Shown: positions 1 to 6,745 of the stretch, piece after piece
Layout: the number at the start of each line of letters is the position of its first letter
Numbering within the stretch: position 1 is the stretch's first letter
Notes under the pieces: model-generated
The model's database searches: none
The model's input: the letters and a program-made list of their open reading frames with translations, nothing else
What the model was told of the DNA's origin: nothing
Origin: Actinomycetota bacterium
Lineage (GTDB): Bacteria > Actinomycetota > Thermoleophilia > Gaiellales > Gaiellaceae
Length of the DNA: 19,103 nt
Reading direction: 5' to 3'
Assembly: GCA_005885565.1 (NCBI GenBank)
Contig: VAXK01000015.1
Location: forward strand, 1-19,103
Made by a program: the position numbers and the translations under genes

Positions 1-717
1 CCACCCGAAGGGCCGGATCATCAACCACCGACCCGAGAACGCGCTCGACCTCGGCGCGGTCTTCGAGGTCGCACTGGAGACCGGGGCCGCGAGGCGCCGG
101 TGATCATCAACGGCGAGCTGAAGACGGGCCTCGGGGGCGGCGTCTGCCAGGTCTCGACGACGGTCTTCAACACCGCGTACGAGGCCGGCCTGCCGATCAC
201 GGCGCGCACGAACCACGCGCTCTACATCAGCCACTACCCGCAGGGCCGGGACGCGACCGTCGACTACCCGGGCGTCGACCTCCGCTTCGTGAACGACACC
301 GGTCACTGGCTGCTGCTCCGCACCTTCGTCGGCCCCTCGTCGCTCGTCGTCTCGCTCTACGGCACGCCGACGCACCGGCGCGTCGTCACCGAGACGGCCC
401 CGCTCGAAGCGCACGGCGCCCCACCGGTGCAGCGTGCGCCCGACCCGACGCTCGCCGCCGGGCAGAAGGTGGTCGAGTCGAGCGGCGAGCCAGCCCGTAC
501 GACGAGCGTCCGCCGGCGCGTCTACGACGCGAGCGGCAAGCTGATCGCGGACACGACGTGGTACTCGTCCTACCGTGCGGAGCCGGCCGTCCTTCGCGTG
601 GGGACGAAGCGCAAGCCCAAGCCGAAGAAGACGACGACCACCACCACCACCACGACCTCCACCACGACGGCGACGACGACTACGACGCCGAAGAAGAAGC
701 GCCTGCCTCAGCCCTAG
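1..717 (+). CDS. VanW family / G5-like domain surface protein, 5' partial
   Basis: This is the C-terminal part of a VanW-family protein; the gene enters from the left edge. The VanW core is clear from about base 91: APVIINGELKTGLGGGVCQV, then VSTTVFNTAYEAGL, YISHYPQGRDATVDYPGVDL and a Leu-rich LLLRTF strand. A G5-like segment follows (GQKVVESSGEPARTTSVRRR to about base 597). The end is a Lys/Thr-rich tail with long Thr runs, which looks like a cell-wall-spanning or disordered stalk. VanW proteins are envelope-associated with no settled biochemical role. Before about base 70 the coding signature (G/C third positions) is in a different frame, so the N-terminal side is either frameshifted or not this gene. 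The 3' end overlaps the convergent thioesterase gene by 38 bases. Family identity is sure; the 5' structure is not. Confidence 0.85.
   Translation, partial: PPEGPDHQPPTRERARPRRGLRGRTGDRGREAPVIINGELKTGLGGGVCQVSTTVFNTAYEAGLPITARTNHALYISHYPQGRDATVDYPGVDLRFVNDTGHWLLLRTFVGPSSLVVSLYGTPTHRRVVTETAPLEAHGAPPVQRAPDPTLAAGQKVVESSGEPARTTSVRRRVYDASGKLIADTTWYSSYRAEPAVLRVGTKRKPKPKKTTTTTTTTTSTTTATTTTTPKKKRLPQP
639..693 (+). repeat. Low-complexity Thr-codon tract (ACC/ACG) in the VanW protein tail
   Basis: Near-continuous threonine codons encode a Thr run broken only by Ser and Ala, flanked by Lys-Pro and Lys-rich segments. Such tracts are typical of extracytoplasmic linker tails and can vary in length by slippage. 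Confidence 0.7.
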
Positions 718-1114
718 CGATCGCCTCCGCGAGCGCCGGCGGGACACGCGTCGGCCGGAGCGTGCGCGCGTCGACGGTCGCGTGGAAGGTCGACCCGTCG
801 GCGATCCGCTCGCCGTCCCGCTCGACGAGGTACTGGTAGCGGAACCGCGCGCCGCGCACGTCGCCGCAGCGGGCGTGGATCAGGAGGGTGTCCGAGAAGC
901 GAGCCGGTACGAGGTAGCGCACGTGGGCCTCGAGGACGAGCGCCTCGATGCCCTGGTCGCGCACCGCCTGGTAGCCGCCGGCGAAGCGTGCGAGGTACTC
1001 GACGCGGGCGAGCTCGAACCAGACGAGGTAGACCGAGTTGTGGACGATCCCCTGCGCGTCCGTCTCGGCGAAGCGCACGCTCACCTCCGTCGTGAACGGA
1101 TACTGGTCGGACAC
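680..1114 (-). CDS. Acyl-CoA thioesterase, hot-dog fold (4HBT/YbgC-like)
   Basis: A 144-residue single-domain hot-dog thioesterase, the usual size of the family. It should hydrolyse an acyl-CoA thioester in the cytoplasm; the substrate cannot be told. The N-terminal motif VRFAETDAQGIVHNSVYLVW matches the 4HBT/YbgC signature, in which an Asp (here in ETDAQGIVHN) is catalytic. It is followed by FELARVEYL and a mid-protein VRYLVPARFSDTLLI strand. The start is GTG at 1114-1112. TAAGGT at 1126-1121 lies exactly 6 nt upstream, which could be the -10 box of a leaderless transcript; its AAGGT could equally be read as a ribosome-binding site. The gene is divergent from the sirtuin, with only 3 nt between the two start codons, and convergent with the VanW gene. 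Confidence 0.87.
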   Translation of the reverse strand: MSDQYPFTTEVSVRFAETDAQGIVHNSVYLVWFELARVEYLARFAGGYQAVRDQGIEALVLEAHVRYLVPARFSDTLLIHARCGDVRGARFRYQYLVERDGERIADGSTFHATVDARTLRPTRVPPALAEAIARAEAGASSSAS

Positions 1115-1117
1115 GCC

Positions 1118-1876
1118 GTGACCTTAAGCGCTGACAGCCACGGGCTCGCCGAGCTGCTGCGGGAGCGGCAGCCGTGCGTGGTGCTGACCGGCGCCGGAGT
1201 ATCGACCGAGAGCGGCATCCCGGACTTCCGCTCGCCGCAGGGCCTCTGGGCGCAGTTCGACCCGTTCGAGTATGGCTCGATCGCCGCCTTCCGCGCCGAT
1301 CCGGCCAAGGTCTGGCGCTTCTACGCGCCGCGGTTCGCCGTCCTCACGGAGGCGGAGCCGAACGCGGCGCACCGCGCGCTTGCGCGGCTCGAGCACGCGG
1401 GGCTCGTCCGGGCGGTGATCACGCAGAACATCGACCTCCTGCACGAACGGGCCGGGAGCCGCGACGTCGTCGAGGTGCACCGCTCGATCCGCACCTCGAG
1501 GTGCCCCGGCTGCGGCACCTCGTACCCGCTCGCGCGCGTGCTCGAGCTGCTCGAGGAAGAGGATGCGCCGGCCTGCCCCGAGTGCGGCGCGATCCTCAAG
1601 CCCGACGTCGTCTTCTTCGGCGAGCTCCTGCCGGCGGAGGCGATCGACCGGGCCTTCGAGCTCGCGCGGGAGGCGGCGCTCCTCCTCGTCGTGGGCTCGG
1701 CACTCGAGGTGCATCCCGTGGCCGGCCTGCCGCTCGAGACGCTGGAGACCGGAGGCGAGGTGGCGATCGTCAACCGTGGCCCGACGGAGCTCGACGCCCG
1801 GGCGACGCTCAAGGTGGACGGCACCGCCGGCGAGGTGCTGGCGGCGGTCGCCGACCAGCTGGCCGGCGGCTACTAG
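1118..1876 (+). CDS. cobB: NAD-dependent protein deacylase (sirtuin, Sir2/CobB family)
   Basis: A 252-residue bacterial sirtuin that removes acyl groups from lysine using NAD+. Visible motifs in order: the NAD-binding TGAGVSTESGIPDFRSPQGL near residues 23-42, TQNIDLLHERAG, the catalytic His in EVHRSI, a four-Cys zinc site (CPGCG and CPECG), LKPDVVFFGELLP, VGSALEVHPVAGLP and a late IVNRGPT strand. The residue after the catalytic His is Arg where the family nearly always has Gly (E-[LV]-H-G), a single-base difference. The start is GTG at 1118; a longer open frame runs back to 575, but it lies antisense to the thioesterase and has no sirtuin similarity. No convincing ribosome-binding site is visible. 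Length and motif spacing are normal. Confidence 0.92.
   Translation: MTLSADSHGLAELLRERQPCVVLTGAGVSTESGIPDFRSPQGLWAQFDPFEYGSIAAFRADPAKVWRFYAPRFAVLTEAEPNAAHRALARLEHAGLVRAVITQNIDLLHERAGSRDVVEVHRSIRTSRCPGCGTSYPLARVLELLEEEDAPACPECGAILKPDVVFFGELLPAEAIDRAFELAREAALLLVVGSALEVHPVAGLPLETLETGGEVAIVNRGPTELDARATLKVDGTAGEVLAAVADQLAGGY
1121..1126 (-). promoter_or_regulatory. Candidate -10 box (TAAGGT), leaderless thioesterase transcript
   Basis: On the minus strand TAAGGT is followed by 6 nt and then the GTG start. This matches the TANNNT-N6-8-start pattern seen before several other genes here. It lies inside the first codons of the divergent sirtuin gene. The same bases could instead act as a Shine-Dalgarno sequence. 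Confidence 0.4.
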
Positions 1877-2040
1877 GCTGCTGCGCGCCTGAGCGTTCGC
1901 TCCGAGAGGACGCGGCGGCAGCCGAGGCACACGACGCGCTCCACCTCGTACGGGATTCCCTCTCGCTGGCGAAGGGCGTGGCGCGTGATCGCGTCGTGGC
2001 GGTGATCCTGCTGCTCGGGCCTCGGAGAGGGCTTCGTCAC
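1873..2040 (-). CDS. Small conserved-looking protein with a Cys-x2-Cys pair
   Basis: A predicted 55-residue protein, GTG start at 2040-2038. It is charged in its first half (PSPRPEQQDHRHDAITRHAL) and ends VERVVCLGCRRVLSERTLRR plus three Ala. The CLGC pair next to basic residues resembles half of a zinc ribbon, so it could bind metal as a dimer or bind nucleic acid; no function is assigned. A TACCGT box lies 9 nt before the GTG and shares its TA with the -10 box of the divergent L,D-transpeptidase gene. The stop overlaps the sirtuin stop tail to tail by 4 bases. An upstream TTG at 2106 in the same frame would lengthen it by 22 residues, but would put its start inside the transpeptidase gene. 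The promoter arrangement and the G/C third positions support it being real. Confidence 0.5.
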   Translation of the reverse strand: MTKPSPRPEQQDHRHDAITRHALRQREGIPYEVERVVCLGCRRVLSERTLRRAAA

Positions 2041-2049
2041 GTCGATCTC

Positions 2050-2059
2050 ACGGTATCTT
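2050..2059. promoter_or_regulatory. Symmetric bidirectional -10 region (ACGGTATCTT)
   Basis: The plus strand reads TATCTT (2054-2059) and the minus strand reads TACCGT (2055-2050); both share the TA at 2054-2055. The minus box is 9 nt from the GTG of the small Cys-pair gene. The plus box is 40 nt upstream of the transpeptidase start, leaving room for a leader with its AAAGGG ribosome-binding site. No clear -35 is visible on either strand. Confidence 0.45.
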
Positions 2060-2099
2060 CGGCTCCAGAAGCTACGACGCCCGAAAGGGTGAAGAAGTT

Positions 2100-2882
2100 G
2101 TGACAATCCGTGGCATGAACGTGCGCAGCTCGGGCCTCGTCGCCCTCGCGCTCCTGCTGGCCGGCTGCGGCGTGAACGCCGACGCCCGCCGCGCCCCGCA
2201 ACGACAGCCCAAGCCGCTCCAGGTGACGAAGGCCCACGCGTGCACGCCCGGGCTGCGCCGGCTCGGCTCGTCGCGAGTCGCCTACGCCGCCGTCGTGCAG
2301 CGACCGGTTCGCGCCTACCGCCGGCCCGGACGCGCGGGCTTCGCCCGCTTCGGGCTCGAGAACGTGAATCGGGTCGAGACCGTCTTCGGCGTGACCGGCG
2401 CCGTCCTCACCCGCTCGTGCCGGGCCACCTGGTACCACGTCCAGCTCCCGATGCGTCCGAACGGCGCCTCCGGCTACGTGCGCGCGCGCGACGTCTGGGT
2501 GACGAGGGTGCCGACGCGGATCGAGGTCGACGTGTCGGCGCGGCGGCTCAGCTTCTTCCGACGCGGGCGCCTCGTGCTGCGCGCGCACGTGGCGGTCGGC
2601 TCCAGCGCGACGCCGACGCCCTACGGCCGCTTCTACGTCAACCAGCGCCTGATCCCGAGCAACCCGAACGGTCCCTACGGCCCGGGCGCGATCGGGATCT
2701 CCGCGTTCTCGAACGTCCTCACCGGTTGGACGCAGGGCGGCCCCGTGGCGATTCACGGGACGGACGAGCCGTGGTCGATCGGGCGCGCCGTCTCGAACGG
2801 CTGCATCCGGCTGCCGAACGCCCTGCTGCGCAGGCTCTTCCGGGCGACACCGGCCGGTACGCCGGTCGTAGTGCACCCGTAG
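2100..2882 (+). CDS. L,D-transpeptidase (YkuD) lipoprotein with SH3-like domain
   Basis: A 260-residue exported lipoprotein. The signal peptide (LVALALLLAGCGVNA) ends in a lipobox LAGC with Cys near residue 22. Residues ~60-135 look like an SH3-type wall-binding module (TWYHVQLPMRPNGASGYVRA). The YkuD catalytic domain follows: RIEVDVSARRLSFF, TPTPYGRFYVNQ, and the active-site block IHGTDEPW...SNGCIRL, with the catalytic Cys in SNGCIR. YkuD enzymes form 3-3 peptidoglycan cross-links or attach proteins to peptide stems, so this acts at the outer face of the membrane. The start is GTG at 2100 with AAAGGG about 10 nt upstream; ATG at 2115 is an alternative with a weaker site. All catalytic residues are present. 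Confidence 0.92.
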   Translation: MTIRGMNVRSSGLVALALLLAGCGVNADARRAPQRQPKPLQVTKAHACTPGLRRLGSSRVAYAAVVQRPVRAYRRPGRAGFARFGLENVNRVETVFGVTGAVLTRSCRATWYHVQLPMRPNGASGYVRARDVWVTRVPTRIEVDVSARRLSFFRRGRLVLRAHVAVGSSATPTPYGRFYVNQRLIPSNPNGPYGPGAIGISAFSNVLTGWTQGGPVAIHGTDEPWSIGRAVSNGCIRLPNALLRRLFRATPAGTPVVVHP

Positions 2883-2918
2883 GCTTAGCGCACCGAAGAC
2901 GCGAAGAGGAGGTAGAGG

Positions 2919-3224
2919 ATGGCCGTGCGGGAACCGAAGGACCTGTTGACGATGCTGGCCGACCGGGGCGAGGAGGCGATCCAGCGCCTCTCCGACGCTC
3001 CGGGCGCCGACCGGCTGCTCGGCGCGGCGCAGGCGCTGCGCGACCGGATGGACGAGATGCAGAAGCGGCTGCGAGGGATCGACGCGCTCGAAAAGCGCGT
3101 CGCCGAGCTCGAGAAGCGGGTGGACGCGCTGTCGGCGCCGAGCACGCGCCCGGCGACCACGCGCAAGCGGACGAGTGGGTCCAAGCCCCGCGCCCGAAAG
3201 GCCGCTTCAGGCGGGAACGCGTAG
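2919..3224 (+). CDS. Small coiled-coil protein with basic tail (phasin-like)
   Basis: A 101-residue protein. Residues ~5-75 are strongly helical with heptad-like spacing (ALRDRMDEMQKRLRGIDALE, then EKRVAELEKRVDAL). A Lys/Arg/Ser/Thr-rich tail follows (TTRKRTSGSKPRARKAASGG). This resembles short phasin-like or histone-tail-like actinobacterial proteins, but no catalytic motif is present and the function is unknown; the basic tail could touch nucleic acid or membrane. It has one of the best ribosome-binding sites in the window (AAGAGGAGGT at 2904-2912, 6 nt before the ATG). It follows the transpeptidase at 36 nt and may be co-transcribed. Its last 18 bases overlap the convergent lipid kinase gene. 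Confidence 0.75.
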   Translation: MAVREPKDLLTMLADRGEEAIQRLSDAPGADRLLGAAQALRDRMDEMQKRLRGIDALEKRVAELEKRVDALSAPSTRPATTRKRTSGSKPRARKAASGGNA

Positions 3225-4112
3225 CCGAAGCGCGCCCGGGACGACCTCGAAACGCGCCGGCGTCGTCCCCGGCTGCTCGCCGTCGAGCTGGATCGGCAGC
3301 GGCTCGGCGCCGTCGATCGACACCGCTACCCCGCGCAGGAGCTCCGCCTTCGCGTGCGGGAGGTGCGTGCCCCGGTAGGTCTTCGGCAGCGTGACGAGGA
3401 GGTCGCGCTTCGTCAGGTCGCCGATCAGCAGGACGTCGAAGCGGCCGTCGTCGGAGCGCGCCTCGGGGCAGATCATCATCCCGCCGCCGAAATAGCGGCC
3501 GTTCGCGACGACGACGTCGTGCATGCGCCCCTCGCGCACCTCGCCGTCGACGTCGACTCGGACGGAGCCGACGCGCCAGCGGGCGAAGACGGCCAGAGTC
3601 GCCCAGAGGTACGAGGCCTTGCCGCCGAGCGCCTTCGTCGTCTCGTTCGCGCGCTGTGCGATCGCGCCGCTCATGCCGGCGCTCGCGACGTTCGCGAACC
3701 ACGCCTCCGCCTCGCCGCCGGCCCACGAGCGGTAGCGGGCCCGGCCGAGGTCGATCGCGCGCGGCCGGCCCGTGAGCGCGACCTCGATCGCGCCCGCCAG
3801 CCGGTGCGGGATTTCGTACGTGCGCACGAAGTCCCAGCCGGTGCCGCGGGGGAGGACGGCGATCTCGACTCCGTCGCGGCCGGCGACGCCGTTCGCGACC
3901 TCGTTCACCGAGCCGTCCCCGCCCACGACGACGAGGAGTGACGCGCCGTCCTCGGCGGCCTCGCGCGCGAGCTGGGTCAGGTGTCCTGGGCGCTCCGAGA
4001 AGCGCACGTCTCCGGTGAGGCCACGCGTCGCCGCCGCGCGCTGGATCTCGGGCCAGCGCCGCCCGGTCGAGCCGTTCGCCGAGGCGGGGTTGACCAGGAA
4101 CCTAGTGCTCAG
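3207..4112 (-). CDS. Diacylglycerol/lipid kinase family protein (YegS/DgkB-like), probable CTG start
   Basis: A lipid kinase of the DAGK catalytic family, expected to phosphorylate diacylglycerol or a related lipid at the membrane. Seen: VVVGGDGSVNEVANGVAG (the GGDG nucleotide loop, with Ser for the usual Thr), LPRGTGWDFVRTYEIP (the family usually has GTxNDFAR; here Trp replaces Asn), YFGGGMMICPEARSDDGRFD and DGEQPG near the C terminus. The only ATG/GTG/TTG in frame is GTG at 4007-4005, which would remove the N-terminal motif. Upstream of it the frame stays open and encodes RFLVNPASANGSTGRRWPEI, the family's usual N terminus. It then reaches CTG at 4112-4110; a TGA lies in frame at 4142-4140. 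From CTG the protein has 301 residues, the normal size, and the start overlaps the deoD end by 11 nt, implying translational coupling. The start codon is inferred. Confidence 0.88.
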   Translation of the reverse strand: MSTRFLVNPASANGSTGRRWPEIQRAAATRGLTGDVRFSERPGHLTQLAREAAEDGASLLVVVGGDGSVNEVANGVAGRDGVEIAVLPRGTGWDFVRTYEIPHRLAGAIEVALTGRPRAIDLGRARYRSWAGGEAEAWFANVASAGMSGAIAQRANETTKALGGKASYLWATLAVFARWRVGSVRVDVDGEVREGRMHDVVVANGRYFGGGMMICPEARSDDGRFDVLLIGDLTKRDLLVTLPKTYRGTHLPHAKAELLRGVAVSIDGAEPLPIQLDGEQPGTTPARFEVVPGALRLRVPA

Positions 4113-4815
4113 ACGTAATCGTCGCCAGGGCGACTCTGGTCATACGATCGACCGCGGCTCGAAGCTCCTCGTCGGAGATCCGCTTGAACTCACGCTCGAC
4201 GACGACGTCGCTGACCGTGAGTAGGCAGCCGGCCGCGAAGCCGCGGAGCGCGCCGAGCGTGAAGAGGACCGCCGCCTCCATCTCGACGGCGAGGACGCCG
4301 CGGCTCGACCAGCGCTCGTACTGGCCGCCGTCCGGGTTGTAGAAGAGGTCGCTCGAGACAATCGGCCCGAGCCGCATCGACTGGCCGACGTCCTTCGCGA
4401 CGTGGACGGCGCCGTGCACGAGCTCCCACGACGCGGTCGGGACGTGCTGGTCGGTGCCGACGAGGTGGCGCGCGGTCGCGTCGGCCGGGATCGCCGAGAG
4501 CGCGACGATCAGGTCTCCGAGGGCCAGGTCCGGCTGGAGCCCGCCGCAGGTGCCGACGCGGAGCATCCGCTTCACGCCGAGCTGGACGAGCTCCTCGATC
4601 ACGATCGCCGCGGACGGGCAGCCCATCCCGGTCGCCTGGACGGAGACGGGGCGGCCCTCGAACTCGCCCGTGTAGCCGAGCATCCCGCGCTCCGCGTTCC
4701 GCTGGACGGCATCGTCGAGGTACGTCTCGGCGATGTACTTGGCGCGAAGCGGGTCGCCCGGGAGGAGGCACGCCTCGGCGTAGTCGCCGGGCTCCGCGCG
4801 CACGTGGATCGGCAT
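4102..4815 (-). CDS. deoD: Purine-nucleoside phosphorylase, DeoD type
   Basis: A 237-residue hexameric-type purine nucleoside phosphorylase, the standard length. It cleaves purine (deoxy)ribonucleosides with phosphate to give the base and (deoxy)ribose-1-phosphate, in the cytosol. Motifs: MPIHVRAEPGDYAE, the phosphate-binding GDPLRAKYIAE (residues ~20-30), QATGMGCPSAAIVIEEL, RVGTCGGLQPDLALGDLIVA, the sugar-binding VEMEAA and the catalytic Asp in LTVSDVVVE. The ATG start at 4815 is preceded by TAGGGT at 4827-4822 with a 6-nt gap, suggesting a leaderless transcript. The lipid kinase gene overlaps its 3' end and should be expressed from the same mRNA. The Hpt domain encoded at 8094-8654 could use the free bases it releases. 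Confidence 0.93.
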   Translation of the reverse strand: MPIHVRAEPGDYAEACLLPGDPLRAKYIAETYLDDAVQRNAERGMLGYTGEFEGRPVSVQATGMGCPSAAIVIEELVQLGVKRMLRVGTCGGLQPDLALGDLIVALSAIPADATARHLVGTDQHVPTASWELVHGAVHVAKDVGQSMRLGPIVSSDLFYNPDGGQYERWSSRGVLAVEMEAAVLFTLGALRGFAAGCLLTVSDVVVEREFKRISDEELRAAVDRMTRVALATITSEH

Positions 4816-4821
4816 CGGGCA

Positions 4822-4831
4822 ACCCTAACTC
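4822..4831. promoter_or_regulatory. Symmetric bidirectional -10 region (ACCCTAACTC)
   Basis: The minus strand reads TAGGGT (4827-4822), 6 nt before the deoD ATG. The plus strand reads TAACTC (4826-4831), 7 nt before the TTG of the GNAT gene. The two boxes share the TA at 4826-4827. The plus box lacks the final T of TANNNT and is the weaker of the two. Confidence 0.4.
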
Positions 4832-4838
4832 GCTTCGT

Positions 4839-5645
4839 TTGGGCCGGTCGGGCACCATCTTCACGGTGGCGGAGCTCGTCGACCCGCGGCTCGACCAGAT
4901 CCTCGACTTCTGCGCGGAGGAGCCGATCGAGCGCGTCTTCCTCGAGGACATCGCGCGCCGCAGGCTCGGCCGCTTCAGCGCGACCGCCGAGGACGGGCGG
5001 CTGACCGCCCTCTGTCACGTCGGCGCGAACGTCGTCCCGACCGGCGCCGGCTGCGACGCGTTCGCCGGGCTCGCCGCCGCCGCGGGCGCCCGCATGGTGA
5101 TCGGCGAGGAGCGCGCGGTCGGCGAGCTGTGGGAGGCCGCGCGCGGGGAGATGCCGCCGCCCCGCGACGACCGGCCGGGCCAGCCGGTCTACGTGCTCGA
5201 CGAGCCGCCCGAGCCGGGCGGGACGGGGCTCCGCCGCGCCGAGGCTCGGGACCTCGGCCTCCTCCTGCCCGCCTGCGCGGCCGCGCACCGGGAGGAGATC
5301 GGGGTCGATCCGCTGCGGCGCGATCCGGAGGGCTTCCGCTGGCGCACGCGGGCGCAGGTCGACGAGGGGCGCTCGTGGCTCTGGGAGGAGCGCGGCGTGA
5401 TCCTCTTCAAGGCGGAGGCGTCGGCCTGGACGCCGGCCGCGGTGCAGCTCCAGCAGGTCTGGGTCGACCCGGCCGCCCGGAACCGCGGCTATGCGAAGCG
5501 AGGCCTGAGCGACCTGTGCCGCTTCCTGCTCCAGCGTGTCCCGTCCGTCTGCCTCTTCGTGCGACCGGAGAACGCCCCGGCGATCCGCGTCTACGACGGG
5601 ATCGGCATGCGGCGCACGATCTCCTACCGCAGCCTCGTCTTCTGA
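4839..5645 (+). CDS. GNAT N-acetyltransferase with N-terminal DUF4081-like domain
   Basis: A 268-residue two-domain protein. Residues ~10-120 match the DUF4081 type of N-terminal domain common in actinobacteria (RVFLEDIARRRLGRFSATAE, RMVIGEERAVGELWEAARGE). Residues ~130-268 are a GNAT acetyltransferase domain. Its acetyl-CoA pyrophosphate loop is in VDPAARNRGYAKRGLSDLCR, with the typical RxxGxA pattern, followed by VCLFVRPENAPAIRVYDGIG. The substrate cannot be told; an amine or protein N terminus is usual for this fold. The start is uncertain: TTG at 4839 has a TAACTC box 7 nt upstream, whereas GTG at 4866 gives a nine-residue shorter protein. It is divergent from deoD. Confidence 0.88.
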   Translation: MGRSGTIFTVAELVDPRLDQILDFCAEEPIERVFLEDIARRRLGRFSATAEDGRLTALCHVGANVVPTGAGCDAFAGLAAAAGARMVIGEERAVGELWEAARGEMPPPRDDRPGQPVYVLDEPPEPGGTGLRRAEARDLGLLLPACAAAHREEIGVDPLRRDPEGFRWRTRAQVDEGRSWLWEERGVILFKAEASAWTPAAVQLQQVWVDPAARNRGYAKRGLSDLCRFLLQRVPSVCLFVRPENAPAIRVYDGIGMRRTISYRSLVF

Positions 5646-5668
5646 TTCTGAGGTACAAACCGGGGCTC

Positions 5669-6745
5669 GTGCGGCGGCTCGCCTTCATCGTGGTGCTGGT
5701 GTGCGCTCTCGCGCCGGCCGCTCGGGCCGGGCCGGGCCTGCTCGTCGGCGTCGACGACGACGGGCTGAAGTGGGAGCCGTCGGCGGACTTCCTCGCGCCG
5801 GTGCAGGACCTCGGGCTGGGCGCCGTGCGGGTGACGTTCACCTGGCGGCCCGGCCGCACGCGGCCGTCGTTCTCCGACGCGGGCGAGCTCGCGAACGTCG
5901 CGACCGCCTCGACGACGACGCGAGTCGTGCTCGAAGTCGGAGGCGGCCGCCCCTCCGTGCCGCCGCGAACGCGCCGGCAGCGCGCGCAGTACTGCGCGTA
6001 CCTCACGCGGCTGCTGCGCGCAGCGCCGGGCGTGAAGGACGTGGTGATCTGGACGGAGGCGAACCAGCCTCGGTTCTGGCGCAACCCGGACGCGGCGGCG
6101 TACGTGGCGCTCCTCGCGCGCTGCTACGACGTGCTCCACCAGGTGCGCCCCGACGTGAACGTCGTCGCCTCGGCGGGGCCACACAAGCGGATCCGGGGCG
6201 CGATCGGCCCGATGCGCTGGTACAGGCAGCTCGGCGCGGCGTACCGTGCGAGCGGCCGGCGGCGGCCGATCTTCGACACGGTCGGGCACAACGCCTATCC
6301 CGACTCGCCGTTCGAGCCCCCGTGGACGGTGCACCGCGGGGGCCCGTCGATCGACGAGGGCGACTACGCGAGGCTGATGCGCGTCCTGTCGCGGGCGTTC
6401 GGCGGGACCGCGCAGCCGCTCCCGGGTCGCCGGGGGGTGACGATCTGGTACCTCGAGGACGGCTACCAGAGCTCGGTCGCCGACCGCCGCAGCGCCTACC
6501 ACGGCAGGGAGAACGTCGCGGAGCTCCTCGATCCCGGCTTCCAGGGCTGGCAGCTACAGGCGTCGGTTCGGCTCGCCTACTGCCAGCCGGCGGTGGGCGC
6601 GTTCTTCAACTTCCAGCTTCGCGACGACCCGAACCTCGTCGGCTGGCAGAGCGGTGTGCTCTACGCGGACGGGACGCCGAAGCCCGCGTACGACCTGCTC
6701 CGGGACGCGCTTCGGGACGTGGCGGCCGGCACCGTCGCGTGCTGA
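5669..6745 (+). CDS. Secreted glycoside-hydrolase-like (beta/alpha)8 protein
   Basis: A 358-residue exported protein. The signal peptide VRRLAFIVVLVCALAPAARA ends in an AxA site near residue 20. The body looks like a clan-A glycosidase barrel of the GH5/GH39 kind. VVIWTEANQPRFWRNPDAAA occupies the acid/base position (WNEPN-like, here WTEAN). It is followed by CYDVLHQVRPDVNVVASAGP, DTVGHNAYPDSPFEPPW, and a likely nucleophile Glu in TIWYLEDGYQS. VGAFFNFQLRDD and LYADGTPKPAY close the domain. The substrate is unknown. The GTG at 5669 is chosen because it starts a clean signal peptide; the frame is open much further upstream but only as a shadow of the GNAT gene. It follows GNAT by 23 nt and may be co-transcribed. 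The next small gene begins inside its last codons. Confidence 0.82.
   Translation: MRRLAFIVVLVCALAPAARAGPGLLVGVDDDGLKWEPSADFLAPVQDLGLGAVRVTFTWRPGRTRPSFSDAGELANVATASTTTRVVLEVGGGRPSVPPRTRRQRAQYCAYLTRLLRAAPGVKDVVIWTEANQPRFWRNPDAAAYVALLARCYDVLHQVRPDVNVVASAGPHKRIRGAIGPMRWYRQLGAAYRASGRRRPIFDTVGHNAYPDSPFEPPWTVHRGGPSIDEGDYARLMRVLSRAFGGTAQPLPGRRGVTIWYLEDGYQSSVADRRSAYHGRENVAELLDPGFQGWQLQASVRLAYCQPAVGAFFNFQLRDDPNLVGWQSGVLYADGTPKPAYDLLRDALRDVAAGTVAC

Noticed and set aside
639..693. Short tandem ACC/ACG units resembling a repeat array
   Set aside because: These are Thr codons in a protein tail; there are no spacers, so it is not a CRISPR array.
575..1117. N-terminal extension of the sirtuin frame
   Set aside because: It is Arg/Pro-rich, antisense to the thioesterase and without sirtuin similarity; a normal-length protein starts at 1118.
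5129..5668. N-terminal extension of the glycosidase-like frame
   Set aside because: It is a shadow of the GNAT gene; a signal peptide begins precisely at GTG 5669.
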